Notes under the pieces: model-generated | Told to the model about the DNA's origin: nothing | Databases searched by the model: none | What the model saw: the letters and a program-made list of their open reading frames with translations, nothing else | Source of the DNA: Diphasiastrum complanatum | Taxonomy: Eukaryota > Streptophyta > Lycopodiopsida > Lycopodiales > Lycopodiaceae | DNA length: 58,000 nucleotides | NCBI GenBank assembly: GCA_029204225.1 | Contig: CM055095.1 | Span: forward strand, 42,994,223 to 43,052,222 | Direction: 5' to 3' | Shown: positions 1 through 11,240 of the stretch, piece after piece | Layout: each line of letters opens with the position of its first letter | How positions within the stretch are numbered: the first letter of the stretch is position 1 | Translations under genes and position numbers: made by a program

Positions 1-1830
1 TCAACGATCGGAAGGTAATATTTGTGGTGATTCAGTTTTGTTTGGTGGGAATGGGGTTCCAAGACTCGGCAGTTTTTCAACCTAACAAGGTGGTGAAAGG
101 TCCAGCGAATGAGTTTATTGTTAATCTTGGTGTTGGTGAGGATGGAGATTTGTATACAACAAGTCGAGGGTGCCGCATGGTGATAACTGAAGAGGTGTAC
201 TGCAAGGTTTTGGAACTACCGTTTTGGATTTCTAGGGCCAGAGGTTCCTATGGTTGTAATGTCTGATTTTTTTCCTCTTGAAGCTCAAGCTAAGGATCAA
301 GGCTAATGGTTAAGAATGTGTAAATTCTCTACATTAGAGTATCTCTGCAAATGGATCAATCATGTAATTTTTGGAAGGCAAACAGAGCACAACATGTCTG
401 TTAAGTCATTTGCATTGATCCATACTGCTTTGCATGGTGTAAAAATAGTAGGGCAAGATTTCTTTTTCTCAATTTGACACTCTTACCCATTGGCCTACAT
501 GAATTTTTCCCCATCATAGATTGGAGAGAAGTTCTGAAAGCAATCACGCTTCCTAGTCATGTGTCTAGTGGCACTCGAACAAATGAACCATCTAGCACCA
601 TCATCCGATTGTGATGCCAATGTCGATGAGAAGACATATAACTATTTGCCAGTTCCAATGAGATGTGAGATTTGGTTATGGCATTCAGAATCTGTGCATG
701 AACAAGCCTGATAGTTGACTTACATACTACTCTAGAAGAAATGGCTGCTGTATAGGAAGATTTGTAGAATAAGGAGGCTACATGTCAGAATTTGTAGAAT
801 GAAGTAGAATATTTACAAGCAGATGTGGTGAGATTATCAAAGGATCAAGTTAAGGCCACCAATGTAGTGTACGCAAAAGCTATTCAACATAGGATATAGA
901 TGAGCCCTACAAACTCGGTGGTAGTTGATGACTCTATTTTAGTTCCAAAGAATAAGCGGTATAAACAACAAAGGTTGACGTTGGAGAGAGAGGTAATGAA
1001 TTTGTACAAGACATTGCAACCTTGGTTGTATATGAGGAATGTTGAACATGCCTAGAATATTGGTTATCTTATTTTACCAAGATTCAGGGAGATTACCGTT
1101 TAGGTGTGGATGGAGCCATGGCTATGATCTAGTTTTTATAATTTTTGGCAAGATTTGAACATTAAATTTCAAGGAGTTTTAGCATGGGCCATTTTACAAG
1201 GGCGTATTGCTTTCCAAATTTTTTTGAAGGCGTTGAGATTCTTGTAGAAAGTACAATTTTGTTCACGTTGCAATATGTGTATGGTATGGAGAAGTATTGT
1301 TCTATTCATAATATTGTACATTTTTAAACCATTAGACAACGAGCTGAATTTAAATCTTGGGTATCGAGAACTATAATTCCTTGTATACTAGTATTTCAGA
1401 TAATATTCATTTGACTTATGCAATTTTGTTGAAGTTGTATTGTGACTAGGAAAGGAATTATGAGAATGGAGTTGAAGACATTGTGGCATTCATTGATAAG
1501 CAATGAATAGATCATGCTAAAAAAATTTATAAAACCCACAATGTAATAGAGTTTCTACATTTTGCAATAATTGGAATGAAGCAGGTGCATGACTTATTTG
1601 TGAGAGAAAGACATATATTGTTGACAGCTGAATGTCTTAACAAAGTAAATCTGGACAAGAAAAATGCATGTTTCACAGATTTTTGATAAAAATTTGAAAT
1701 TGATGTTATGGCCTCTTCGACAGCTTAAGACAGCAAGAATTTATCAGCTGAGCACACACCAACCCATCCAAGAAGCTCGCATGCAAGTGTTATTCATAGA
1801 AGAGAAAGTAGAGTACATATAAATAGCCTA
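1..1830 (+). pseudogene. Decayed coding-like region, unrecognised
   Basis: The first 270 bases carry an 80-codon open frame, and recognisable but stop-ridden frames continue to about 1.8 kb. A stretch near 730-990 translates (with stops) into a Leu/Glu/Lys-rich heptad-like segment suggesting a coiled coil. No catalytic motif, zinc knuckle or LTR could be found, and I do not recognise the protein. The many in-frame TAG/TGA codons where a continuous frame would be expected suggest an old pseudogene, perhaps from a retroelement. It is an uncertain call. Confidence 0.25.
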
Positions 1831-1949
1831 TATTTTGGAGAGTACCGCTGCATGGAAGTTTAGTCCTTGTTATGAAAAAATGGGGGACGTGTGTCCCAAC
1901 TCACTACCCACAGACTAACGCATACTGTAAAAATGAAAACGACATATAA

Positions 1950-2074
1950 CAAGATGCTAAAAATGGCAGTACTGGTCAAGTGTTCAGATAAACTGGACAT
2001 ATCTATTTCAAGACTCTCTCTTAAGTCCTAGTTTATCTGCACACTTGACCAGTACTACCATTTTTAGCATCTTG
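1950..2074. repeat. Imperfect hairpin (inverted repeat, ~45-bp arms)
   Basis: The left arm at 1950-1994 and the right arm at 2029-2074 are reverse complements with a few mismatches. Both contain AGATGCTAAAAATGG and ACTGGTCAAGTG, in opposite orientation. The loop is about 35 bases. It sits at the 3' end of the minus-strand copia RNase H remnant. It could be a small foldback insertion or an inverted duplication made when the element decayed. Confidence 0.65.
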
Positions 2075-2384
2075 TCAACAGTGAAAGGTTTAGTAAATAT
2101 GTTGCTAGCTGGTCTTCTATCCTGCAATGCACCATGGCTATTTCACTAGATAGCAAATTTTATCTAATGAAATGATATTTAATTTTTATGTCCATCTTGC
2201 GTGCATGAAATTCAAAATTCTTCGCTAGCTAGATAGTGCTTTGGATGTCACACCTGATCATGGTGGGATTACTTTGTGGAATACCAATATCTTCTAATAT
2301 TCTTCTCAACTATATTGCTACGTGGCTGAGCATAACGCTTCGTATTCGGCTTTTTTTGTGGATAAGCCAATTGTTTCCTATTTG
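2060..2384 (-). pseudogene. Ty1/copia RNase H remnant (old element, 3' end)
   Basis: Read on the minus strand with stops ignored, the sequence gives ALCSAT, then CDIQST, then FHAR followed by IKYHFIR, then CRIEDQLA. These follow the order of the copia RNase H C-terminus (A-E-Y-x-A-L, C-D-N-x-S, F-H-A-R-S-K-H-I, V-x-T-x-x-Q-x-A-D). It lies downstream, in element orientation, of the minus RT piece at 3020-3543 and is probably part of the same old copia copy. Frame breaks and missing residues show it is dead. Confidence 0.5.
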
Positions 2385-2690
2385 CTACTTGGCCAATAAA
2401 ATGTGAAAGATTTTGACTAGTTTAGTCAAGTTTAGTCATATTGTCAATATTAGGCCAATATGCATATTAGACTTAGAGTTTGACTTTTCAAAGTTATATT
2501 AGTCTAAAAGCATTTGAATAAACACGTTTGGAAAGTTTGGAAAAGTTATTAGGTCGAATTTGGACACATTCAAATTTGAATGTTAGATGCATTGAATCTA
2601 GTCATATTGTTGATAGGATTTTAGGTCTAGAAAGTTCTTGGAGGGAAACCAAAGTCCAAATGAGACATGGATCTACTATATATAGATTCT

Positions 2691-2758
<68 letters not shown>

Positions 2759-3019
2759 CATCCTTGTACATGAGTTCTCTTGGATTCATCTATCCATTGG
2801 TGCACTGTCTTGATAATATCTTGCAATCTTGTGTGTAGAATGCTCATATTTTGTTATTTTTGGATTCACATGGGAAGTACAATAGGGTACTACTATTTTA
2901 TGGACATCAACTTCATTTTATCATATATTGATGTTTGATCAAGTTCTTATTGAGTTGGCATCTCTTTCATTGAGTAGATGCTGATTTTTCTACATTGGCA
3001 ATGTTGTATGTTGTGTTGA
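2385..3019. other. Unassigned DNA between copia RT and RNase H pieces
   Basis: This stretch separates the RT and RNase H remnants of the minus copia copy and holds a long (CT)n tract. No coding frame was recognised. Its size and position would suit an inserted solo LTR, but I could not find convincing TG/CA ends with a target duplication. Confidence 0.3.
2692..2754. repeat. (CT)n microsatellite
   Basis: An uninterrupted run of about 31 CT dinucleotides. Confidence 0.97.
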
Positions 3020-3543
3020 CTTTCTAACCAATTTTGGATCTGAATGATTTGAAATTCTTCAGAAATCGCACCATTACCAAGGTGAAAGATATAAACTGTG
3101 GTGGATTTTTTGTCATCAACACAAAATGCACAATTTGAATCAACATAGACATTGGCATGTCAAATTGCCCATCATGCATAGGACCATAAGTAGTTGTACC
3201 TCTCACATAGCAAAGAATTGTCTTCACGACCTTCCAATGTGTGCAACACAAAGCCACTCTGTTGCTGCATGTAAACTTCCTCTTCAAGTGTACCATTTAG
3301 AAAAGCGGACTTGATGTCTATCTGATGTAGACTCCATCTAAACAAAGCCGCCAATGCTATCACCATACTAAGTGTATTCCATTTCTCTACAAGAGCAAAC
3401 GTGTTCTTGTAGTCAATCCCCTTGCTTTGTGCGTAGCCCTGAACTACAAGCCTCACTTTGTATTTCACTAAGGTACCATCGGCATTGTACTTCATTTTAT
3501 ACACCCATGACAATTTTCTAGCACAAGTGATTGAAAAGCTCAA
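3020..3543 (-). pseudogene. Ty1/copia reverse transcriptase fragment
   Basis: The minus strand encodes a copia RT N-terminal region over about 120 residues, with recognisable pieces: W-V-Y-K-M-K-Y-N-A-D-G-T, K-Y-K-V-R-L-V-V-Q-G-Y-A-Q, G-I-D-Y, the catalytic-type D in QIDIKSAFLNG, and EEEVYM. A frameshift follows, and a second frame covers 3024-3296. The YVDD region appears only as a damaged VDD trace. It matches the integrase pieces at 4749-5457 and 11891-12222 in strand and order, so these probably belong to one old element broken by insertions. Confidence 0.8.
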
Positions 3544-3589
3544 GCAACAATGGGGTGCTCATGATTCGGTATTGAAGCCTAGAACAATG

Positions 3590-4350
3590 AGAGGTGAAGC
3601 CTGGAGAGCCAAACAAAGTAAAGTAGAGTTGGAAAAAGCAGAATCAAAATAAACACCCAAAATGTGAATGGTGATTCAAAGGAGCAAGGAAGCCTTGAGG
3701 AGGAACAAAGTCAGGGGGAAGACCTATTAGAGACCACACTAAACACTTCCACAATTTAATAGACAAACCAATGAAACCATCTTATCAGATGTTGAGTATA
3801 AACATGTTCGATAGTGACAACATGATGACTCATCTGCACAAGCTCAAAGGAATCAAAAATAGTTGTAGGCTAAAGGTGCATCCACTGAAAAGTATCAATA
3901 TTTATACACCATGCTAACCAACATCCCCAATAGTTATGATCCATTAGTGATGTCAGTAGAAAGCATGGAGGAAATTTGTACTTTCATTTTGTCATGAGAA
4001 ACTTCTCCAAGAAGAGATCACAAGAAAGATGGAGACACCCCAAAATGAAGTAGTCTTGTTTAGTAGGTCCAATATCTTGAAGTTCTAGGTGGGCAATATA
4101 GAATAGTCATCGCATGAATACTCCTCAAGTGAATGCATGAAGAAGAAACCTTGGAAAGAAGGTGAGAAAAAGATCTCAAGTGCTATTCTTGTGATTAGGT
4201 ACATACATACGGAAATATTGCTTCAAGAAAATAGAATATTTAAAAAATAATGGAAGACGACGAGAATGAAATCAACAAAAAAATTCAAGAGATGCACACA
4301 TTTTGGGCCTAAAGGGTAAGCGCAACATTAAGAGCATTCATGATTATGAG
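3590..4350 (+). pseudogene. Ty1/copia gag remnant (UBN2-type)
   Basis: The plus strand, with many stops, carries copia gag landmarks: HLHKLKGIK, then a YTMLTNIPNSYDPLVMS-like segment near 3900-3960, then a degenerate zinc-knuckle region KCYSC near 4180. The same sequence occurs in the opposite orientation at 21920-22770, including the tract after the knuckle (GLKG-K, SIHDYE). It lies between the minus-strand RT and integrase pieces of the older copia copy, in the opposite orientation, so it probably arrived as a separate insertion. Confidence 0.6.
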
Positions 4351-4748
4351 AAAAAAAAACATGATCAAGGTGTCGAAAATTAGTGGGAATGAGCAGAAGC
4401 TGGGAGTGAGCAGAAGCTGGTGTGTGGATTGGAAGCACCATAGTTAGCAACAGAACGTTGAAATTAAAAGATTCACAGATGCACAAAGAACGATACATTA
4501 GTAGGACTGAAAGATTGCACTCTGATTAATATCAAAACAATGAGTACAATCACTTGAAGTGATAACTTCAGTTTACAGTTGTTGTGTGTGATAACGCTAG
4601 TTATTTTTTTGAATAGAACTCAAAATCAAGAGAAGTTTTCTAATGAGGATTCTAGGATAATATCTTACAAAATATCTACAACTACCTTATGTTGCAGTTA
4701 TTACAACAGCCTCATCACAGTTAATGCATGTACAAAGTGGGCCGACTA

Positions 4749-5457
4749 TCAACGTGAAGTCGTTGGTGCGGATTTAGACCGCTGACAGTATCGAAATAAT
4801 ATACACTGACTCGAAGAATACTGACTCAAAAAATATAGATTTTTTCGAGGCAATCCAGTATTGAAAAATTTTGTAAACTTTGATCTTGAATTTTTCGATC
4901 CCTCGAGACTTTTGTTCTGGTTTTTTAGGATGCTCATTATTGAATGGATTTGAGGCTGAGCATCGACTCGTAAAGGATTTTTTTGTTTCCACATTGTAGA
5001 GCTTGTATGCCTTGTGATATGGGGAGTAGCCAACAAAAATCGACTTTATGCTTTTGTCATCCAGCTTTATGCATAAGCGATGCAGCCAAATACTCTAATG
5101 TTCTTGAGGGATGGTTTTGGTCTTGTCCACACCTCATAAGGTGTCTTGCCATTCAAGGCTTTGGTGATGGATCGATTTTGTAGGTAGGCGGCTGTAGTAA
5201 CAGCTTCTACCCAAAATTTCTTCGGAAGAGAGGCATGGGCCAGCATGCTCTTGGCACTTTCGATAAGTGTCTGATTCTTCCATTCAACTACACCATTGGA
5301 CTGAAGTGAGTATCTTGTTGTGAATTATTGATGTATTCTGTTGCCCTTACAAAACTCTTTAAATTTGGTGGAGATAAATTCTCCCCCTCCATCTGTGCGT
5401 AGAGTTTTAATCTTCCTCTAAGTTTGATTTTCAGCAAACGCCTTGACCTGTGTGAAG
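4749..5457 (-). pseudogene. Ty1/copia integrase, C-terminal part (split by insertion)
   Basis: Minus-strand translation from 5457 downwards gives the second half of a copia integrase core: LRTDGGGEF holds the second catalytic Asp, NGVVEWKNQTL holds the catalytic Glu, followed by KFWVEAV, GKTPYEVW and VFGC, and then the C-terminal FVGYS-type segment in a shifted frame. In-frame stops (for example before RKIKTL) show it is inactive. The remaining half, with the zinc finger and first catalytic Asp, is at 11891-12222, and the reading continues across the TGAAG target site of the plus-strand copia element. Confidence 0.88.
5453..5457. repeat. Target-site duplication, left (TGAAG)
   Basis: TGAAG directly precedes the 5' LTR. 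The same five bases follow the 3' LTR at 11891-11895. Confidence 0.92.
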
Positions 5458-6112
5458 TGTGAAAATTGTCAACATTTCCTAGCTAGTTTGAGGCCTAAAT
5501 TGGCTAAAATTGTAAATAGTTTTGGTTCTGGAGTTTCACACGTGTGAACCAGGCCACAATGTTTTTATTTACTATATTTTTTCAGTATGATGAAGTGTCA
5601 AACTTCATACCCTTCAAAATGAGACCATTTTGATGTATTTTGGTCATATAAGCCATTTTTAGCTATTTTTCCTATATAGGGAATATCTAGGGTCAAGTAC
5701 CTTCTAGAGAGAGGAGAGCGAGTCATCTTCCTCATCCATAAATAGTAGGGAAGTCGTGGAGAACAGGTTGGAGAAACCTTTTGTATGCTTCATTGAGATC
5801 AATAGATCATTGTCATTGTTTCTTCCTCCATTGAGAGCATTGTTGTGTGTATTGTCTTCAAGCTATTGTGTATGATCTTAGGTGCTTTCCAAAAGTGGTA
5901 GGCTGATGTATTATGGACTGTATAATGCTATTTTGGGCCGCACTTGATGTTTATGGAAGTTTCCATTTGTGATAAATGCTTTTTGATCAAGTTCTTTGCA
6001 TTCTAGGTAGCATAGAATGTGTTGCCAATTCCTAGTTTATGTAGTTTGGAGTGCAAGCATTCAAGCCAATGATCTTGGAGTTTAGATCCACTTAGGATCT
6101 GTATTTTTCACA
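5458..6112 (+). repeat. 5' LTR of the copia element
   Basis: It starts TGTGAAAA and ends TTTTTCACA, so the ends form an 8-9-bp inverted repeat around the standard TG...CA. Length is 655 bp, the same as the 3' LTR. A TATA-like stretch (CATAAATAG, near 5738) could be a promoter, but this is only a suggestion from the sequence. Confidence 0.96.
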
Positions 6113-6124
6113 TGGTATCAGAGC
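6113..6124 (+). promoter_or_regulatory. Primer-binding site (initiator Met tRNA)
   Basis: TGGTATCAGAGC follows the 5' LTR with no spacer. This is the usual plant copia sequence complementary to the 3' end of initiator methionine tRNA and is where minus-strand DNA synthesis would begin. Confidence 0.95.
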
Positions 6125-7285
6125 TGGTTGGCTTTTATTTACAGTAAGTATTCCATTTTTGGTGATATTTGGATGTTTGATCAAGTTCTAGCATGATTTT
6201 GCATTGCTTTGTTGATCAAATCTTACTAACCTTTGTTTTGTGAGTTGAACTTGTGGATCAAAAGCATATTTCAGGTCTATTGAAGATCAGAGGCTGAAAA
6301 GAAACTATTTTGGATCAGATCATAACACCTAATCATTTGTGATTGTGAGGCTTGTGCATATTCAATACTAACAATGTTCTTTACAATCCTATTGTTGACA
6401 ATCTCCATTCTTGGATGAACACTCTCCTTAAGTGGATGAAACTTCTCCTTAAGTGGATGACAAATGCTCTTTTGAGTGAGTTGTAATTCTCCTAAAGGCT
6501 GAGCAAAGCTCCCATTTGGATGAAAGATCCCCTTTTTTGGGTGAACATATTGTAAGCTCCATTGTGAAGAGCATATTGTAAAGATTGTCATCAATTTTGG
6601 CATAAATTTTGGTGTACTTTGTTGAGCATGTAAGTAACTCTCCTTATGTAATTTGATTGGAGCATTTGCTGGAAGGTGTTAACCATTATGCAAGTGTGTT
6701 TTCAGGTTCTTAACAGGTTGAGGAACATTCTCATGTGAAGTGATCTTAGATCTACATCTAAACACCAAGATTTGACAAGATAGTGAAGCTAGTCTTGTGA
6801 TTCACTAAGTGTGCTCATTCATTCACCTCTAAATCTTGTATTTATCACTTTCTGGAGTTTATAAACTTTTAGAAGTGTGGTTTACATGTGGTTTTACAGG
6901 TTGAATCAATATCTTAGTGTGTTGATCATATGTTGATCAAGTTTGTTCATTACTAGGTAATCTTGGCATCCTAGTTTTGGGTATTTTCTAAGAATGCAAG
7001 TAACTCTTCACACCATAACTTGATTTGGTCACTTGCTGGAAAGTTTGAGAGCTTAAGCAAGAGTGTGTTCAGGTTGGTTTGATTTTGTAATCCATTCTTA
7101 GTGTGTGCAAAGTGTTGCATGTGTTTCAATCTTCCTTTCTATGCTTGGAAACCAATCTAGGTTCAAGATAGAAGTGTTTTAGGGTCCTAAATCTTCATAG
7201 ATCTCTTTATCTATCATTTGTTGAGAGAAAAGTGAGTGCTAAGTGCTTTAGGACAGAACCTAAAAGTTGAAGAAACATTAGAATC
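6125..7285 (+). other. Untranslated leader of the copia element
   Basis: About 1.16 kb lies between the primer-binding site and the gag start, with no long plus-strand frame. It contains a short tandem motif, CTCCTTAAGTGGATGA, at 6424-6439 and again at 6445-6460 (period 21), with weaker copies of TGGATGAA nearby. Packaging or dimerisation signals would be expected in such a leader, but none can be identified by eye. Confidence 0.6.
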
Positions 7286-10200
7286 ATGGCTTCCAATGGT
7301 GGGATCATGCTAGAGTCTAGTGAAAGGTTGAGTTCATCAAACTACTCTACTTGGAAAGTGAGGATGGAGTCCTTACTTGAGTTGAATGAACTCATGGACA
7401 TAGTTGCAGAAATTGAAGAGAGACCTCTCACACTTCAAGAGCAACAAAGGTTTGATAAGAAGGCCAAAAGGGCTCTTCATATCATTAAAATGAATGTTAC
7501 AAATGAACTTCTCAAGGAAGTTGGAAAGTGTCAAAGTGCAAGTGAGGCATGGAATGCCTTAAAGAAGCTCTTTGAATCAAAGTCCACATCTAGGGTATTG
7601 ACCCTAAGGAGACAAATATTTTCTAGTAGGCAAAGAGAGGGTGAAAGTGCTCATGCATTTATCTTGAGAGTTAAGTCCCTAAGTGATGATTTAGCATGCA
7701 TTGATGAGAACATAAAAGATGGTGAAATAGTCCAAGTTATGTTGAATGGTTTGCTAAATGAACATGCTAACCTTGTGCAAAGTTTTTCCATTCAAAGAGT
7801 CTTGCCAAGTGTGGTTGACTTGCAAGAAATCTTATTGGCTGAAGAACATAGGTTGCAATCAAAGCTTGATGGTGCATCCTTGCAAGGTGGAGGTGAAGAG
7901 GCTTTCTTCACAAAAGGCAAATTCAAGGGCAAAGGTAAAGGAAAAGGGAAATGGTCCAAAGGTGGTAACTTTGATCATGATGATCACTCTTCCTCTTCCT
8001 CTTCTACTAAGAACAATAAGTCAAAGTTCAAGTGCTTTTATTGTGGGATAAAAGGTCATTTTGCAAATGAATGTTATAAGAAGAAAAGAGAGCAAGGAGA
8101 GAGGCAAGGAAATCTTACAATAGATGAGGAAGAACATAACACATGTGAATCACTTGTTATGACTTCAAGTTTGTTAGCCAACATAGATGATAATGATCCT
8201 TGGTGGATTGATAGTGGAGCCTCATCTCACATGACAAGACATAAGGAATACTTTACATCCTTATTGTCTTATGAGGGAGAAGGTAACATCATCTACACTG
8301 CAAATGATGGTCAATGTGACATCAAAGGCATAGGCACTATTCCTATTTCCCTTTCAACAAATAGGAAAGCAAATCTTGAAAATGTTTTGTACATTCCTTC
8401 AATCACTAAGAATTTGCTTAGTGTAAGTCAAATGATTGACAAAGGACTTGATGTGGAGTTCATTGGAGATGCATGTTTGATAAGTAAATGTGGATCCTTG
8501 ATTGCTCAAGGTAGGAGGCATGGTAAACTTTTCAAGCTTGATGCATGTGTGATCTCTAATCATGAAGGATGTATGGCTAGGGAGCAATTGACAAACCAAG
8601 AAGTTTGGCACAAGAGGTTGGGCCATCCCAACTTCAAATCTTTGGAGGTAATGGCAAAGAAAGAGCTTGTTCTTGGTCTCCCTAAAAGTCTTGTTGCAAA
8701 CAATAGTGTTTGTGAACATTGTGCCTTGTCCAAATCTCATAGACTTGCTTATTCTAGATCTACTTCTAGATCTAAAGAAGCTTTTCAACTTGTGCATTCT
8801 GATATTCATTCTTCTAGTACAACTAGCAATGGTGGGGCAAAGATGTATGCAACTTTCATTGATGACTTTAGTAGGTATACTTGGATCTATCTTCTTAAAA
8901 GTAAGGATGAAGTGTTTGCTGCATTTGTCAAGTTCAAGAATGAAATGGAAAACCAATTCAATACAAAGATCAAATGCTTAAGATCTGATAATGGAGGGGA
9001 ATACACCTCAAATAGGTTCAAAGACTTTTGTATAGCACATGGGATTAAGAGGGAGATGTCTAGTCCTAGGACTCCACAACAGAATGGAGTGGCCGAGAGG
9101 AAGAATAGAACCCTTTGTGAATGTGCCAAGGCAATGAGACTACATGCTAATCTTGCTAAGTCTTTTTGGGGGGAAGCTTTAGCATGTGCTAACTATCTAT
9201 GTAATAGATGGACAAGTGCTTCCTTGGATGGTAAAACTCCTCATGAGGTTCTTTATGGTAGAAGGTCGAGTGTCAAGCATTGTAGGATCTTTGGATGTAC
9301 ATGTTTTGTCAATATCACACTTGATGATAGAACTAAAGAAGATCCTTCATCAAAGAAGGGTGTGTTTGTTGGCTATAGTGAAGTAAGCAAGGCTTACAAA
9401 GTGTACATTCCTTCTACAAAGAAAGTTGTCATAAGTAGGGATGTCATCTTTCATGAAGAGAATGTTTCCAATGTTGTTGATGTTGATGTTGATGTGCCTA
9501 CTAATCATCATGATGTGCAAGATGTCTTGGATGAAGATGGAGATGCCACTCCAAAGCAAACTTCAAGGAAGACTCAAAGGCAAAGGGCTAAGCCATCAAG
9601 GCTAACCTATGATGAAAAAGGAAAGCAAGTGGTGGACAACTCTAACTTTGCTTTTCTTACCTCTTTTGATGAACCAACTTGTGTAGGTGAAGCAATTCAA
9701 AAGAAGGAATGGATCCAAGCCATGGATCATGAGCATCAAGCACTCATCAAAAGCAACACATGGAGGTTGGTAAAGCTTCCAAAGGACAAGAAGGCAATTG
9801 GTTGTAAGTGGATCTTCAAGATCAAGACAAATCAAGATGGATCAATCAACAAGTACAAGGCAAGGTTGGTGGCAAAGGGGTATGCTCAAGAATATGGTAT
9901 TGACTATGATGAGACCTTTGCACCCGTGGCAAAGATGGTAACTATTCGAATCCTAATCTCTCTTGCAACTCTTTATGATTGGGATATGTGGCAAATGGAT
10001 GTTACTAATGCCTTCTTGAATGGTGATCTTGAAGAAGATATTTACATGGAGCAACCCGAGGGCTATGTTTCACATGATGAGCCTAATCATGTGTGCTATC
10101 TCCAAAAGAGTTTGTATGGGCTAAAGCAAGCACCAAGGAGTTGGTATGCTAAGCTCAATTCCTTCTTACTTTCTCAAAACTTTGTTATGAGTGAGTATGA

Positions 10201-10426
10201 TCATTCTCTCTACTTTAGATTGAATAAAAATGATATCACTTTACTTTTGATCTATGTTGATGACATTATCTTAAGTGGTGGTAACAATCTAGATATAGAT
10301 GAAATCAAGATGGCACTCAAAAGAGAGTTTGAAATCCAAGATCTTGGTAAACTTCATTATATCTTAGGAATAGAGATTATTAGAACTTCTAAATCTACAT
10401 TCATATGTCAAGAAAAGGTATGTTAA
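7286..10426 (+). CDS. Copia gag-pol polyprotein (gag, PR, IN, RT), truncated by frameshift
   Basis: This frame is 1,046 codons long and starts at an ATG in the context AATCATGGC. Gag covers about 1-270, with the UBN2-type region (WKVRMESLL) and a zinc knuckle C250-x2-C253-x4-H258-x4-C263. Protease has the active site D309-S-G. The integrase has the finger H442, H447, C476, C479 and the triad D506, D568, E604 with exactly 35 residues between the last two. GVFVGYS (693-699) marks the IN C-terminus. RT runs from about 825, with D905 and the YVDD motif at 990-993. The frame ends early because one extra base near 10415-10418 shifts it; RT C-terminus and RNase H continue in another frame at 10449. 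All catalytic residues are present, so it is a very recently broken copy. Confidence 0.95.
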   Translation: MASNGGIMLESSERLSSSNYSTWKVRMESLLELNELMDIVAEIEERPLTLQEQQRFDKKAKRALHIIKMNVTNELLKEVGKCQSASEAWNALKKLFESKSTSRVLTLRRQIFSSRQREGESAHAFILRVKSLSDDLACIDENIKDGEIVQVMLNGLLNEHANLVQSFSIQRVLPSVVDLQEILLAEEHRLQSKLDGASLQGGGEEAFFTKGKFKGKGKGKGKWSKGGNFDHDDHSSSSSSTKNNKSKFKCFYCGIKGHFANECYKKKREQGERQGNLTIDEEEHNTCESLVMTSSLLANIDDNDPWWIDSGASSHMTRHKEYFTSLLSYEGEGNIIYTANDGQCDIKGIGTIPISLSTNRKANLENVLYIPSITKNLLSVSQMIDKGLDVEFIGDACLISKCGSLIAQGRRHGKLFKLDACVISNHEGCMAREQLTNQEVWHKRLGHPNFKSLEVMAKKELVLGLPKSLVANNSVCEHCALSKSHRLAYSRSTSRSKEAFQLVHSDIHSSSTTSNGGAKMYATFIDDFSRYTWIYLLKSKDEVFAAFVKFKNEMENQFNTKIKCLRSDNGGEYTSNRFKDFCIAHGIKREMSSPRTPQQNGVAERKNRTLCECAKAMRLHANLAKSFWGEALACANYLCNRWTSASLDGKTPHEVLYGRRSSVKHCRIFGCTCFVNITLDDRTKEDPSSKKGVFVGYSEVSKAYKVYIPSTKKVVISRDVIFHEENVSNVVDVDVDVPTNHHDVQDVLDEDGDATPKQTSRKTQRQRAKPSRLTYDEKGKQVVDNSNFAFLTSFDEPTCVGEAIQKKEWIQAMDHEHQALIKSNTWRLVKLPKDKKAIGCKWIFKIKTNQDGSINKYKARLVAKGYAQEYGIDYDETFAPVAKMVTIRILISLATLYDWDMWQMDVTNAFLNGDLEEDIYMEQPEGYVSHDEPNHVCYLQKSLYGLKQAPRSWYAKLNSFLLSQNFVMSEYDHSLYFRLNKNDITLLLIYVDDIILSGGNNLDIDEIKMALKREFEIQDLGKLHYILGIEIIRTSKSTFICQEKVC

Positions 10427-11240
10427 CTCTATTCTAAAAAGGGTTCATATGGAAGATTGTAAAGTTGTTTCTACTCCTATGGAATCAAATGTAAAGCTAA
10501 CTACAAGAAGTAATGAAAGATCCTTCAAGGACATTACTCTCTATAGAAAGCTAATAGGATCTCTTATATGGTTAACCATCACAAGACCTGATCTAAGCTT
10601 TGTGGTTGGTAAACTAAGTCAATTTATGCAAGATCCTAGTGAGGCTCATTGGAAGCTAGGAAAGAGAGTACTTAGATACATCTCGGGATCTAGAGATTTT
10701 GGCATCTTGTATGGAGGTACTACACCTAACCTTTGTGGATTTTCAGATTCAGATTTTGCAGGTGATCAAATGGATAGGAAGTCAACAAGTGCCTTTGCAA
10801 TCTATCTTGGAGATGGAGTGGTCTCATGGCTATCAAAGAAGCAACCAACTATCTCTCTATCTTCCACCGAAGCCGAGTACAAGGCATTAACAACATGCAC
10901 CAAGGAGATTCTTTGGATCAAGAGGATGTTATTGGATCTTCACTTGCTGGAACCAGAGAAGACTCCAATCATACTTTGTGATAACCTTTCAGCCCAAAGC
11001 TTGGCAAGCAATCCTGTTTTTCATGCAAGGAGCAAGCACATTGAGATTGCTCACCATTTTGTGAGAGATCAAGTCATTGCCAAAGAGGTGGAGCTTCAAC
11101 ATGTCTCTTCAAAGGAGTGTGTGGCTGATATCTTCACCAAACCATTGGGAAAGGACCTATATTTAATGCATAGATCTAATCTTGGAATGTGCTCAAAGAC
11201 TATGTTGAAACTAGCATCCAATGTTGAAGAGGGAGTGTGA
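10427..11240 (+). pseudogene. Copia RT C-terminus and RNase H, displaced by frameshift
   Basis: The same polyprotein continues here in the +1-shifted frame; the open part with an ATG starts at 10449. In the 263-codon frame, RPDLSFVVGKLSQFM is the RT connection region. RNase H follows with acidic residues in FSDSDFAGD (about 99-106), E141 in SSTEAEY and D178 in LCDN, then HARSKHIEI and VADIFTKPL near the C-terminus. The stop codon lies in the first bases of the 3' LTR. It has no start of its own that would be used naturally, so it should be read as the tail of the upstream polyprotein. Confidence 0.93.
11226..11235 (+). promoter_or_regulatory. Polypurine tract
   Basis: GAAGAGGGAG lies directly before the 3' LTR, the position from which plus-strand DNA synthesis is primed in LTR retrotransposons. 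Confidence 0.85.

Noticed and set aside
8399-8956. 185-codon minus-strand open frame within the copia polyprotein
   Set aside because: It is antisense to the integrase coding region, has no recognisable domain, and the sense frame has all integrase catalytic residues.
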